Positions 9,336 through 16,871 of a stretch of DNA of 64,000 nt are shown here, one piece after another (within the stretch, counting starts at the first letter, position 1; every line of letters starts with the position of its first letter). This DNA comes from Paraburkholderia translucens (GTDB lineage: Bacteria; Pseudomonadota; Gammaproteobacteria; Burkholderiales; Burkholderiaceae), in NCBI RefSeq assembly GCF_020881035.1, contig NZ_JAJITC010000018.1, positions 61,894-125,893 of the forward strand, read 5' to 3'. The position numbers and the translations under genes were made by a program. The notes below the pieces were generated by a model. The model was not told the origin of the DNA. It did not search any database and was given only the letters and a program-made list of their open reading frames with translations.

Positions 9336-9658
9336 TGGCCGTACCGGTCGTGTTCTCCAGCAAGGCCGCGTCGGACCTGCTGACCATCTACGAGTTTGAA
9401 AAGATGCTCAACGGAGCGACCAAGGCGCGCGAAATCGTGAAAGCGCTTAACGTCGAGGCCAAATCCCTGGGTGTCCAACTGCGCCACCGCATCGGGGAGG
9501 AACTGGACGGTTGGGAGGGTCCACCGGCCCGAGAAGTTCACAAGGACGTGTGCCTCCACGGGGATTACGAAATCCATTACGAGGTCATCCCGTCCTACGA
9601 GCCAACTCCCACCAGCATCGCGATCCTTCGGGTGTGGGACACGCGGCAGGACCGCTGA
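9335..9658 (+). CDS. ParE/RelE-superfamily toxin
   Basis: A 107-residue protein. VVFSSKAASDLLTIYEFEK at the N-terminus and the C-terminal strands YEIHYEVI and IAILRVWDTRQDR match the ParE/RelE fold, where toxins act on gyrase (ParE) or ribosome-bound mRNA (RelE). It overlaps the antitoxin stop by one base. The end of the coding region is followed within 5 bp by a strong hairpin terminator. I cannot tell from sequence which target applies; the sequence is longer than many ParE proteins, with a less typical middle. Confidence 0.8.
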   Translation: MAVPVVFSSKAASDLLTIYEFEKMLNGATKAREIVKALNVEAKSLGVQLRHRIGEELDGWEGPPAREVHKDVCLHGDYEIHYEVIPSYEPTPTSIAILRVWDTRQDR

Positions 9659-9929
9659 ACGAAAGGGCCGACAGGCCCTTTTTTTTGTTGCGCGGCACTG
9701 TTCGACAGCCTTTTTGCAACCCCCGATCGCGTCGGCCCTTCGCCATCTGCGCGCGCATGGTCTTAAACCTCTCCAGTGAGACACCCTCCATCATCATGAA
9801 AATTCTGTAGTCTTCCACGCTAAGACCAAAGTATTGGACAAACTCGGCGTCTGCTTTTGCGTTCGAACGCCACCAGAAAACAGCGACAACCAAAAACCCG
9901 ATTACCATAAAGTCGCCAAGTTCAAACAT
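9585..9929 (-). CDS. Small membrane protein of unknown function
   Basis: The N-terminus MFELGDFMVIGFLVVAVFWW is one membrane segment followed by a soluble part (FVQYFGLSVEDYRIFMMMEG, FKTMRAQMAKGRRDR). GGAGAG lies 6 bp before the ATG, a good ribosome-binding site. The open frame is 114 codons, but the last 25 run antisense through the toxin gene and through the terminator hairpin, so the true protein may once have been shorter or the 3' end may be a fusion. It is last in a run of three small same-strand genes (10453 to 9585). No family recognised. Confidence 0.5.
   Translation of the reverse strand: MFELGDFMVIGFLVVAVFWWRSNAKADAEFVQYFGLSVEDYRIFMMMEGVSLERFKTMRAQMAKGRRDRGLQKGCRTVPRNKKKGLSALSFSGPAACPTPEGSRCWWELARRTG
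9663..9686 (+). terminator. Rho-independent terminator of the toxin-antitoxin operon
   Basis: AAGGGCC-GACA-GGCCCTT is a 7-bp perfect stem with a 4-base loop, followed by a run of T residues on the plus strand, 4 bp after the toxin stop. Confidence 0.85.
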
Positions 9930-9972
9930 TTCTCACTCTCCGGATTCGGTTAGCGGGTAACCGGATTGATCG

Positions 9973-10290
9973 TTAGTTGCGATCAGCGGCAAGGCTGTTG
10001 AACTTGGCCATGCTTGCATCCGGGTTCGCGTCAGCAGCCGTCAGCGCCGTGGTCGAACCGCCGAGCGATGCTGCGACCTCGTTCGTCATGTACATGCTGC
10101 CGTTTGCACCGTCTTGCAGACGCGCAGTTATCCCCATTTGGTAGCCTGCCGGATCTCGCATCATCGCGACCGATTCCGCGAGGGACGCGCCTTGTGCGCG
10201 CACGATGTTGTGAGCGATATGGTTGAGTTGCGGGATAGTCGTTGCTGCGCCTGCTGCGAAGATTGCGCCGATTGCGAGCTTTGGGATCAT
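9973..10290 (-). CDS. Small exported protein of unknown function
   Basis: A 105-residue protein beginning MIPKLAIGAIFAAGAATTI, which looks like an N-terminal membrane anchor or signal sequence. It continues NHIAHNIVRAQGASLAES and ends in a hydrophilic D/S/A-rich segment. GGGGG precedes the ATG by about 5 bp. It lies 10 bp after the stop of a 50-residue membrane protein gene and 43 bp before another, so the three look like one transcription unit. Family unknown. Confidence 0.6.
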   Translation of the reverse strand: MIPKLAIGAIFAAGAATTIPQLNHIAHNIVRAQGASLAESVAMMRDPAGYQMGITARLQDGANGSMYMTNEVAASLGGSTTALTAADANPDASMAKFNSLAADRN

Positions 10291-10300
10291 GTTCGCCCCC

Positions 10301-10453
10301 TCAGTGGTTGATCGGTGCGTAGTGCATCACCGTCACCGAATCGAGCCACGCGCTCACTGCGATACGGGCCAGCCCGAAACCAACGGTCAAGGTCATTGCG
10401 ACAACGACTCCGACCACCAGGACAACGAGAGCCTTTTTAAATTCGTCGGACAT
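10301..10453 (-). CDS. 50-residue membrane protein
   Basis: A short reading frame of 50 codons: MSDEFKKALVVLVVGVVVAM is a short charged N-terminus and the start of a single hydrophobic segment, followed by a C-terminus ending HYAPINH. The start is supported by GGAGAAG about 6 bp upstream. It is first in a three-gene run with the 105- and 114-codon genes downstream. The small size, membrane segment and neighbours resemble minor structural or immunity-type membrane proteins, but no family is recognised. Confidence 0.6.
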   Translation of the reverse strand: MSDEFKKALVVLVVGVVVAMTLTVGFGLARIAVSAWLDSVTVMHYAPINH

Positions 10454-10602
10454 TCGTTCTTCTCCGGGTGCCCTCAAGAAACGGATTTACTGGGATGGTC
10501 CTCCCACTTTTCGGGCGGACCTGATTTTACGGATCAGCTCGTCGGGCTTCCTGCTACCTAGGATCTAACACGCTAACGGAAAAGCGCGAACTCAACCCTG
10601 AT

Positions 10603-10791
10603 TCAGACGGGCTTTCTGGTCGTGTCCTTGACGGCTTCCTTGACGTCGCCTGCCTTCTTCCGTGTTTCGCCCGCCGCCTGCTGGACATCGCCCTTGACTT
10701 CCTGCTTCCGGTGGCCCGTTGCGCGGCCGATGGTCTCAGTCACCTTGCCTTTGACCTTCTCCGTCACACCCTTTACCTGATCCTTGTTCAT
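10603..10791 (-). CDS. CsbD-family stress protein
   Basis: A 62-residue hydrophilic protein: MNKDQVKGVTEKVKGKVTET, then GHRKQEVKGDVQQAAG and VKEAVKDT. This is the CsbD pattern of repeated KG-(X)n-KGK helices. Family members are small general-stress proteins without known activity. The ATG at 10791 has GGAGG 6 bp upstream, better than the upstream in-frame start at 10809. Confidence 0.9.
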   Translation of the reverse strand: MNKDQVKGVTEKVKGKVTETIGRATGHRKQEVKGDVQQAAGETRKKAGDVKEAVKDTTRKPV

Positions 10792-11075
10792 GGCCGGCCT
10801 CCGATGCAAAACTGATTCATGGATGGGATTGCCGCCCGTCGCCGGGCAGGCTCAGAAGGTGCGCAAACAGCGTGCCTGATGTCCTGGTGCCGGAAGCGCG
10901 CCCTGTCGACGGCGCAATGGGCAAACACCGATTGCATGGTCGCTGCACTGAGGCGCTAACATGGAATGATGGGAGCGCCGGTAGCAGGGAGGATCGCTTT
11001 TGCCACGCCTGAAACGATCACGACTGCAGCCCTGTTGCTTCAGTGCGTTGCGTTCCGATACATAGCGAGGTTGAC

Positions 11076-11465
11076 ATGAAGTACGCAATCATCATCTGCG
11101 CGGTTCTGCTCGTCACCGCGTTTGCCACGGACTTCCCGCGGGCCCAGGGAACGGCGCAGTCGATCACCGCGAGCCGGGTCGATGTCGTTCAGGTGGCGTC
11201 CGGTTATCGGGCCTCCAAAGTCATCGGCTCGACCGTCTACAACGAAAGCCGGGACGCGATCGGAACGATTGACGATCTGATTGTGAGTCCGAAGGATAAG
11301 GTGACGTACGCGATCCTGTCGGTCGGCGGCTTTCTCGGTCTCGGTACTCACCTCGTCGCGGTGCCCTTCACCTCGCTGCAGGTTGCCGACAAACAGATGC
11401 GGTTGTCCGGCGCGACCCGGGATTCCCTGAAGGCGTTGCCTGAATTCAGATACGCCTTACCCTGA
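11076..11465 (+). CDS. Exported PRC-barrel domain protein
   Basis: A 129-residue protein with a signal peptide (MKYAIIICAVLLVTAFATDF). The PRC-barrel domain follows (YRASKVIGSTVYNESRDAIG, IDDLIVSPKDKVTYAILSVG, LVAVPFTSLQV). Such proteins are common in Burkholderiaceae near stress genes and are thought to be periplasmic; their role is poorly known. GCGAGGTTGAC before the ATG at 11076 supports this start over the in-frame one at 11043. Confidence 0.88.
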   Translation: MKYAIIICAVLLVTAFATDFPRAQGTAQSITASRVDVVQVASGYRASKVIGSTVYNESRDAIGTIDDLIVSPKDKVTYAILSVGGFLGLGTHLVAVPFTSLQVADKQMRLSGATRDSLKALPEFRYALP

Positions 11466-11559
11466 GCGCGTCCATCCTGTTATGCGACGTTGACCCCGCA
11501 TACCGGGACCCCGATGAGCGGATGCGAACGCGATCGGGGCCGGGGCATCCGCATTGCGC

Positions 11560-12070
11560 TCAGATCTTCAGCCGTGTGACCTTGGTGCCTTCCAGCAAGA
11601 CACCGGCCATCAGGCCGGCATTGGTCAGCACGAAGGCCTCGACCGGCGCGGTCGTAGTTGACGTATCGATATGCCGTTCGCCCCGACCTTGACGACGGCG
11701 ACCGTCGCGTCGCCGCCGGCTGCCCAGCCTTCGATGCTGCGGAACCAGTCCGGCGCTTCCTGCGTCATGAACAGGGAAATGATCGCCGTGGACTGCGCGC
11801 CGATTTGCAGGCCAAACGAGCCGCCGGCCGTGCTGTAGTAGCCGGCTGTCTGGCCGCTGACGCGCAACGCACCTTCGCCGTACTTGCCGCCGACCCGGAA
11901 ACCGGCTTGGGTCACCGACGGGAAGACGAGCACGCCGCGGGCTTTCGCGACGAGTTCGCGTGCCCCATTGGCCGTTGAATACAGGCGCGCCAGCGTCGAA
12001 TCGATATCGGCACTGATCGACTGACGTTTCCCAGCGTTGCCCGCAGTGCTCGACGCAGACTTCGGGAGGC
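11560..12070 (-). pseudogene. SYLF-domain (YSC84-like) protein, truncated and frameshifted
   Basis: Reading leftward from about 12060: TLARLYSTANGARELVAKAR, GVLVFPSVTQAGFRVGGKYG, TAGYYSTAGGSFGLQIGAQS and DWFRSIEGWAAGGDATVAVV are clear SYLF/YSC84 lipid-binding domain motifs. Near 11665 the frame breaks: GANG continues in a second frame as DTSTTTAPVEAFVLTNAGLM and ends TKVTRLKI at 11560, consistent with loss of one base. The N-terminus with its signal peptide is missing and the sequence stops at an IS6 copy starting at 12077. The gene is therefore dead. Confidence 0.8.
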
Positions 12071-12076
12071 ATGCTT

Positions 12077-12759
12077 AATGGGTTTTGTCGCATTAACGCG
12101 GTCAAGTAAAATCCGTCGACCGCAACGCGTGACAAGCATAATGGCAAAGACGAAGACGCTGCCCGCTGACATTGGCAAGGTACTGAAGCGGCTGCACTAT
12201 CCGCTGGACGCAAACGCAAACGGCCCGTCGGCAAGAGCTGGCGCGTCGACGAGACCTACGTCAAGGTCAAAGGCCAATGGAAATACTTGTACCGTGCCGT
12301 CGACAAGGCGGGCAACACGGTCGATTTCCTGCTGCGCGCCCATCATGACAAGGCCGCTGCTCGCCGCTACTTCGAGAAGGCGATTGAACAGAACGGCGAG
12401 CCCGAGACAATTAGCGTGGACAAAAGCGGTGCGAATCTGGCTGCGCTTGAAGCGCTCGATGCCGAGCGTTCAACGCCGATCAAGGTCCGGCAAAACAAAT
12501 ATCTGAACAACGTCGTCGAGCAGGATCATCGTGCCATCAAACGCATCATCAAACCGATGATGGGGTTCAAGGATTTCCGCTGTGCGCGGATCGTCCTGTC
12601 TGGCATAGAGATCGCGCACATGATCCGCAAGGGGCAGATGTGTGACGATGGCGCCGCCTCGACTGCAGCCGAGCGATTTTATTCGCTCGTGATGTAAGCA
12701 ATCCTCTTCATCTCATGCACCTGATCGTCGCATCGTCCTTAACGCGACACAACCCATTA
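12077..12759 (+). mobile_element. Internally deleted IS6-family element
   Basis: Terminal inverted repeats are visible: TAATGGGTTTTGTCGCATTAA at the left (12077-12097) and its near-complement at 12739-12759. The transposase between them lacks a central part. At 683 bp it is shorter than the about 800 bp expected for IS6-family elements. It sits at the truncated N-terminal end of a SYLF-domain gene. Confidence 0.8.
12141..12697 (+). pseudogene. IS6-family transposase with internal deletion
   Basis: MAKTKTLPADIGKVLKRLHY starts at 12141. Immediately after HYPLD the sequence jumps, out of frame, to RKRKRPVGKSWRVDETYVKV, then continues intact (QWKYLYRAVDKAGNTVDFLL, KYLNNVVEQDHRAIKRIIKP, GIEIAHMIRKGQM) to the stop at 12697. 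The missing piece is the region between the N-terminal domain and the first catalytic Asp, roughly 70-80 codons. The protein cannot be made as one chain. Confidence 0.85.
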
Positions 12760-13055
12760 GAACGCCATCTAAACGCAGACAACGGCCAACCTTGGACAGC
12801 GCCCCTTTTTCGCGCGGACGCTGCCCTTAACGCAATGCGCTCTGCAATCGGCTGGGTGGTGCGGGCTCAGGGCATGAAGCAGGAAGCCGTCAAGCTCGTG
12901 CCGGCACCCGGACGCCGGGTAACGCTGTGCCCAACAATGCGTAGGCGATCGGGATGCGTGGCTGGCGCGCAAGCACGAAAACGATGCCCTGCATGTGCAG
13001 GTCGTCCCGGCGATGCCGGCACGACGCAAGCTCCCCTTTCACCAAGTCAAGATTT
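12760..13055. other. Intergenic, no gene seen
   Basis: Between the IS6 remnant and the first small-gene cassette. Open frames here (for example 12890-13144 on the minus strand) have no ribosome-binding site or recognisable motif. Confidence 0.4.
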
Positions 13056-13176
13056 AGTTTGCTTTTCGACGGCATTGAGCGCATGGTGAAAAGATCCAGA
13101 TGTACCTGACCGCCCTTTTCGCATCCGGACAGGCATCGGTTCATGACGGTCAGTATCGCCTAAGGAGCGCGCCATC
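13056..13176 (+). promoter_or_regulatory. Leader conserved in both copies of the YRG-HicB cassette
   Basis: About 120 bp before the gene at 13177 align with the sequence before its paralog at 43038 (minus strand, 43039-43160). Shared blocks include GCATTG-GCGCAT, CCTGACCGCC, TCGCATCCGGA and TGACGG-CAGT. Conservation upstream of the start implies promoter or leader function, or the end of a lost upstream gene; short frames in it are not conserved well enough to decide. Confidence 0.45.
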
Positions 13177-13449
13177 ATGACCATTCCCACCATCGAATAC
13201 AGAGGGTACGAGCTACGTGCGTACTCTCACCAGGTGTTTCCGCTGCATCGTGATCCGTATGCCAAAGGACCAAGGCAGTTCTCATCGTTCGTACGGATCG
13301 ACACCATTCCGTCCGGCGAAGTCAAGGCACGGCGCTATGCAACGTTGTTCGACGCGTTAAGTCCCACCACCGCAGGCGACGCTATCGACCTCGCGATGCA
13401 ATACGGCAAAGACATCGTCGATGGCAAAGTTGAGCCAACCGAACTATGA
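13177..13449 (+). CDS. Small 'YRGYEL' protein, first gene of cassette 1
   Basis: A 90-residue protein: MTIPTIEYRGYELRAYSHQV, HRDPYAKGPRQFSSFV, then ARRYATLFDAL and DAIDLAMQYGKDIVDGKVEP. The paralog at 42766-43038 has exactly the same length and most of the same residues. The pattern (YRG at the start, amphipathic strands, a final helix ending YGKDIVDGK) also resembles the proteins at 36381, 36963, 37351 and 40996, so these may be one fold family. It is followed on the same strand by a HicB-like gene at 13492. Function unknown; no toxin motif is visible. Confidence 0.75.
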   Translation: MTIPTIEYRGYELRAYSHQVFPLHRDPYAKGPRQFSSFVRIDTIPSGEVKARRYATLFDALSPTTAGDAIDLAMQYGKDIVDGKVEPTEL

Positions 13450-13491
13450 CATCCCGAATGTGAGTCAGCGCGCAGCTGAATGGAGCAAGTC

Positions 13492-13905
13492 ATGCAATAT
13501 CCGCTTTATGTGCACCGGGACGGCGACACCGGCTTTCGTGCCAGTTTTCCCGACCTTCCGCGAGCAGTTGCGCGTGGCCATTCGTTCGATGAACTGAAAC
13601 GCAACGCACAGGAGGTTGTCGAACTGATGTATGACCGCAGCGAGCAACTCATACCCGCTCCCACCTGCAGTACGTCGGAGTTGCAATCGCTCGACATGGA
13701 CGATGGGAAAGGGATCTGGATGTTCATCGAGATCAATCTGGCGCGGGTTACCTCGAAAGCCGTGAGCGTTCAATTCAGTCTGCCCGAGAGTCTGCTGCAG
13801 AGAGTCGATGCTGCAGCAAAAAAGCGTCACGCGACGCGCTCTACATTCTTTACGCTGGCTGCCGTACACGAACTTGGGAACCGGGACGAAGAGCAATTGC
13901 CGTAG
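13492..13905 (+). CDS. HicB-family antitoxin-like protein without a HicA gene
   Basis: A 137-residue protein. The N-terminal HicB fold is visible (MQYPLYVHRDGDTGFRASFP, DLPRAVARGHSFDELKRNA) and a C-terminal ribbon-helix-helix tail follows (VQFSLPESLLQRVDAAAKKR, TRSTFFTLAAVHEL). HicB normally neutralises the RNase HicA encoded next to it, but no 60-residue HicA-like gene is present; the neighbours are the YRGYEL protein upstream (42 bp gap) and the gene at 14075. GGAG sits 7 bp before the ATG at 13492. A frameshifted paralog lies at 42278-42726 in the same gene order. Confidence 0.82.
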   Translation: MQYPLYVHRDGDTGFRASFPDLPRAVARGHSFDELKRNAQEVVELMYDRSEQLIPAPTCSTSELQSLDMDDGKGIWMFIEINLARVTSKAVSVQFSLPESLLQRVDAAAKKRHATRSTFFTLAAVHELGNRDEEQLP

Positions 13906-14074
13906 ACGCCGGTTGTCCGGCGGGTGCGTGTCCGCGGACGGTTGACATCGCACGCCACGACCGGCGTCAGCAATCACAAAACCTGACCTTACGATGTGCC
14001 GCGTCGTCCCGACTATCGAGGGCGACGCCAACCGCCTGTCGGCGAACCGGCTTGTTCCATAGTAGGAGTGCGTG

Positions 14075-14284
14075 ATGATTGACGATCAGGTAAATGCCGA
14101 AGAATTGGCAGAAAGCAGGCGACAGAGAGAGGCTATGGCGAATGCGACGGATGATGGCATGCCGGTGGCCCGGGAAGATAAAGAGCGAGATGCCGCCGAA
14201 GGGATTCGACACAGAACACCGAAGCAATGGGTCAGGCACGCAAGAAAATGGCTGGGTGCTGGAAGCGGCTTTTTGCGACCCTGA
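14075..14284 (+). CDS. Small hydrophilic 'AEELAESRR' protein, third gene of cassette 1
   Basis: A 69-residue charged protein: MIDDQVNAEELAESRRQREA, then ATDDGMPVAREDKERD and PKQWVRHARKWLG. The paralog at 41968-42168 keeps AEELAESRR, ATDDGMP and PKQ-(I/V)R-ARKW. AGGAG lies 6 bp before the ATG. It follows the HicB-like gene by 169 bp in both copies of the cassette. No known family; the sequence is mostly helical and polar. Confidence 0.65.
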   Translation: MIDDQVNAEELAESRRQREAMANATDDGMPVAREDKERDAAEGIRHRTPKQWVRHARKWLGAGSGFLRP

Positions 14285-14634
14285 ACATCGGTGACTCGTA
14301 AGGAAAATATCGTTCCGCCCTGAGACGGCGGAGGCGGAAGAACCGGCGAAGCGTCGGTTCTCTTGCAGTGGGGCGGCATCGTCCCGGTACAAAAGTCCTA
14401 ACCAGGCCCCGACGCCAGATCTGGTGGCGCAGGTTTGAGAAGACCGGCTACGGTGCCATATCGCGATCCAGGCGAGGTGGCATGGATTTCGACGTGAAGT
14501 GGCACGCGTGAAGCATCCGCGGCTCGTGTGACACGTTCGGGCCGCCCGAGCCCCTGTACGGCAGCGTGCAGACATGCCTGCCCGTCCGGTACAGACTTGA
14601 TCTGTGACACCGAATCACTTCTGCAAGGATCCTG
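14285..14634. other. Intergenic, no gene seen
   Basis: No supported reading frame or hairpin was found between the AEELAESRR gene and the small gene at 14635. Confidence 0.4.
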
Positions 14635-14871
14635 ATGTCGCGCTCCCAATTCGAAATAGACCTAACGCACCTCGAACAGATCATTCCGTTACTTGTGCGC
14701 GGAAATCCGCTCGCGCTATCGTACTGGCGGCGTCGCATTTCTTCGCTATCGACCCAGCAGGGTCTGCTACCCGATGGGAACAGGCGCGTAACCCGACTGC
14801 TTAAAGTATTCGATGAGGTCGAGCGCGCATTGACATCAGGCAAGGCCACCGCCCGACGGTCACCGGGATGA
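14635..14871 (+). CDS. Small hypothetical protein
   Basis: A 78-residue protein: MSRSQFEIDLTHLEQIIPLL, then NPLALSYWRRRISSLST and RVTRLLKVFDEVERAL. It looks like a compact helical protein. CAAGGA precedes the ATG at a workable distance. No paralog in the window and no recognised family. Confidence 0.5.
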   Translation: MSRSQFEIDLTHLEQIIPLLVRGNPLALSYWRRRISSLSTQQGLLPDGNRRVTRLLKVFDEVERALTSGKATARRSPG

Positions 14872-15094
14872 ACCGCGACGCGTTTACGACCCGGTCGCAA
14901 CGCCTTCAAAACCGGTAACAGGCGCTCGAATTCCCGCTTGAGCACGGTTCAGCACTCACAGACACGTCTGATATAACGGGGCCGCAGTGACACCTCTCAA
15001 GACGGCGTAGACGGATGGGGTCAAATGATACCGGAGTAGCGGAATGGATCTGCTCACGACGGCGGCCGAAGTGAATTGCTCCGCACGCATCGCG

Positions 15095-15319
15095 TCAGAA
15101 CACCGAGACCCTATCGCTCCTTTCCCCCCCGTTGATCTCGCTTCGGCGTCGCCATACCTGCTTTCCCCGCTCGGAAAGCTCGCCGCAACTATCCTCCGCG
15201 TCGGCCTCCGTGCCTTCTATCGCCATTTCGCCGCAGGCCTGTTCCTGTGCATTTTGCTTCTGCCTGTGCCGGGCCGCCACGGCTTCATCGTGCGACCTGC
15301 CTGCGTAATTCATGGTCAT
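15095..15319 (-). CDS. 'NYAGRSHDE' small hydrophilic protein (cassette 2)
   Basis: A 74-residue polar protein beginning MTMNYAGRSHDEAVAARHRQ and containing GEMAIEGTEADAED and GELSERGKQVW. Its paralog at 38268-38477 is about 70% identical over 60 residues. AAGGAG precedes the ATG at 15319. In both places it follows two small membrane-protein genes in the same order and strand, so the three form a cassette. Function unknown. Confidence 0.7.
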   Translation of the reverse strand: MTMNYAGRSHDEAVAARHRQKQNAQEQACGEMAIEGTEADAEDSCGELSERGKQVWRRRSEINGGERSDRVSVF

Positions 15320-15375
15320 CTCGCCAACTCCTTAAGAAAGTAGTCTTTGCAATCTGCCAATCTGCACAGCGCGTT

Positions 15376-15543
15376 TCATTTCTGGACCGACAATCCCAAT
15401 TGCTGGCGTAGCCGATCCAATACATGGTGCTCGTCCATCAAACGGATCTCCCGCTTGTACAGAAGGCTGCGCCTGTATCGCCGCAGTGACACGCCGAACA
15501 TCAGCGCCAGTCCGATCGTGATGCCCCACATCGCATACGTCAT
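15376..15543 (-). CDS. 55-residue single-span membrane protein (cassette 2)
   Basis: MTYAMWGITIGLALMFGVSL is a hydrophobic N-terminal span, followed by a basic stretch RRYRRSLLYKREIR and a conserved DEHHVLDRLRQQLGLS. The paralog at 38518-38685 has the same 55-residue length. I chose the ATG at 15543 because the conservation begins there; the longer in-frame start at 15645 is unsupported. Topology suggests the N-terminus in the inner membrane and the basic part in the cytoplasm. Confidence 0.68.
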   Translation of the reverse strand: MTYAMWGITIGLALMFGVSLRRYRRSLLYKREIRLMDEHHVLDRLRQQLGLSVQK

Positions 15544-15645
15544 ATCATCCTTTTCAATCTGTTCTCGCTTTACCTCGGCCGACGGACCGTACGATCGAGA
15601 AATAGCACGCGCGCGCCAGCGCTCCCAAAAATCATGTCGAATCAC

Positions 15646-15804
15646 TCAGTGCTTATGGTGCAGCCAGTCGCGAATTGGATGCACGTCCAGCCAGCGGGTA
15701 CCCGGCCCGTCCTTGTGTTCTCGCCTGTACCGTGCTGTTGCGAGTGTCGCGACACATAGCAGCACCACGATCCCCACTACAAAACTGATCATTGACTGGG
15801 TCAT
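15646..15804 (-). CDS. 52-residue single-span membrane protein (cassette 2)
   Basis: MTQSMISFVVGIVVLLCVAT is a membrane span, followed by ARYRREHKDGPGTRWLDVHP and ending DWLHHKH. GGAGG lies 6 bp before the ATG at 15804. A related but damaged sequence is at 38788-38946. First gene of the three-gene cassette reading leftward. Function unknown. Confidence 0.65.
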   Translation of the reverse strand: MTQSMISFVVGIVVLLCVATLATARYRREHKDGPGTRWLDVHPIRDWLHHKH

Positions 15805-16150
15805 GGCAGCCTCCTTTGAGGTCAGAACCATGCTTATATTTTAGGTGGGCCAGGGAAATTGCAGGAGCCATCTTCATTCAACGCTCCTTGTTTCGAGCGA
15901 ACCGTGTCGCGCGGCTGCGTACTGCGATATAGCTAGCGATGCTACTCAGCAGGTCAGGGATGATGTTCCTGCGTGGCCGGACGAACGGTCGATTCAGACT
16001 ACCTTGCGCCAAATGCAGCACAGGCGATGGCGGCCCCCCTGATCGCCGTCAGAAGCCAATCGGCGTTGCCCCGTTAGGGCGGTGTGCAGGGCCGCTCCAG
16101 GAAGCCGAGGATTGGCAGATCTGGAAGCACTCGCGCGACAGGTCTGTAGC
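15805..16150. other. Intergenic, no gene seen
   Basis: Holds the probable promoter of the three-gene membrane cassette (leftward). No supported reading frame. Confidence 0.4.
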
Positions 16151-16397
16151 TCATGAAACCGAAGATCGATTCTGCGGACCGCCGACATACTGTTTCTTTG
16201 CGATGTCCAGAACCTTTTCGCGAAACTCGTCAAAGGCACCAGGCGCCGACCGCTCGTCGGATCCAACGCAAGGTTGCAGATTTCTGAGCATGGTGTCGGC
16301 GCCCAAAGGTGATTTCGCGTAAATTGTCGTACTCCCAGAAACACACGCAATGTCGGGAGGCACCATAGCTACGGCTGGGGTTGGGAAATTGAAGCAC
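16151..16397 (-). pseudogene. DUF1488-family gene, frameshifted copy
   Basis: Leftward from a GTG at 16397: LQFPNPSRSYGASRHCVCFW, EYDNLREITF, then in another frame GADTMLRNLQP, FDEFREKVLDIAKKQY and GGPQNR. The intact relatives at 20424 and 40402 read straight through as FLVD--ML. The break near 16315 is consistent with loss of two bases. DUF1488 proteins are small, of unknown function. The gene follows the basic protein gene at 16403-16594, as in the other two copies. Confidence 0.8.
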
Positions 16398-16402
16398 CGC
16401 GA

Positions 16403-16594
16403 TCAACTCTTCGCGCGCACGGCCGAGTAGCGCCACTTACTGGCGTTGGAGTCGATCGCGGTGTAACTGACGCGTCTTTTCTCCGCTCTCAGAGCATCCG
16501 CTGCGTCGAGTATATGAGCACGCGTCCTGCGTTCGACGGCGTACTCGCTCTCGCTGCCAATTGCAGCCGAAGCAGGTTTGAGTTGCGACCGCAT
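16403..16594 (-). CDS. Small basic protein ending 'KWRY', partner of DUF1488 (copy 1)
   Basis: A 63-residue protein: MRSQLKPASAAIGSESEYAV, then ALRAEKRRVSYTAIDSNASK and WRY near the end. Relatives at 20691-20876 and 40201-40389 share the (A/S)IDVNA-KWRY ending and the spaced basic helix. All three precede a DUF1488 gene with little or no gap. The start at 16594 is chosen by alignment with the relatives. Its DUF1488 partner is frameshifted. Confidence 0.55.
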   Translation of the reverse strand: MRSQLKPASAAIGSESEYAVERRTRAHILDAADALRAEKRRVSYTAIDSNASKWRYSAVRAKS

Positions 16595-16871
16595 GATGGG
16601 CTCCGAAGCTGGAGGTCGCGCGCGAGCGACCGGTCTCCCCACTGTATACCCTTTGGCTGGCACCAACGTTTCTATTTACCTGGAATCCTTGGAGTTCAGC
16701 TTTCCTACACGTTTAGACAATTCGACCTTCAAGAATTCGCTCGGACGGCGACCGCCGCCGCTGGTCCAGCGCCTTTTGCTCCGCTATACGCAGGCGATGA
16801 TCACTAGATGACGGCGACCGCCAACGAGACGGATTACGCTGGTGAGTACCACTACCGCGCCGGGAGAGGTC

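Noticed and set aside
12890..13144. Minus-strand frame of 84 codons near the first cassette
   Set aside because: No family motif or ribosome-binding site; the right part overlaps the conserved leader of the opposite-strand cassette.
13492..14284. Canonical hicAB toxin-antitoxin operon
   Set aside because: No HicA-like gene of about 60 residues with the GSHH-type motif was found beside either HicB-like copy.
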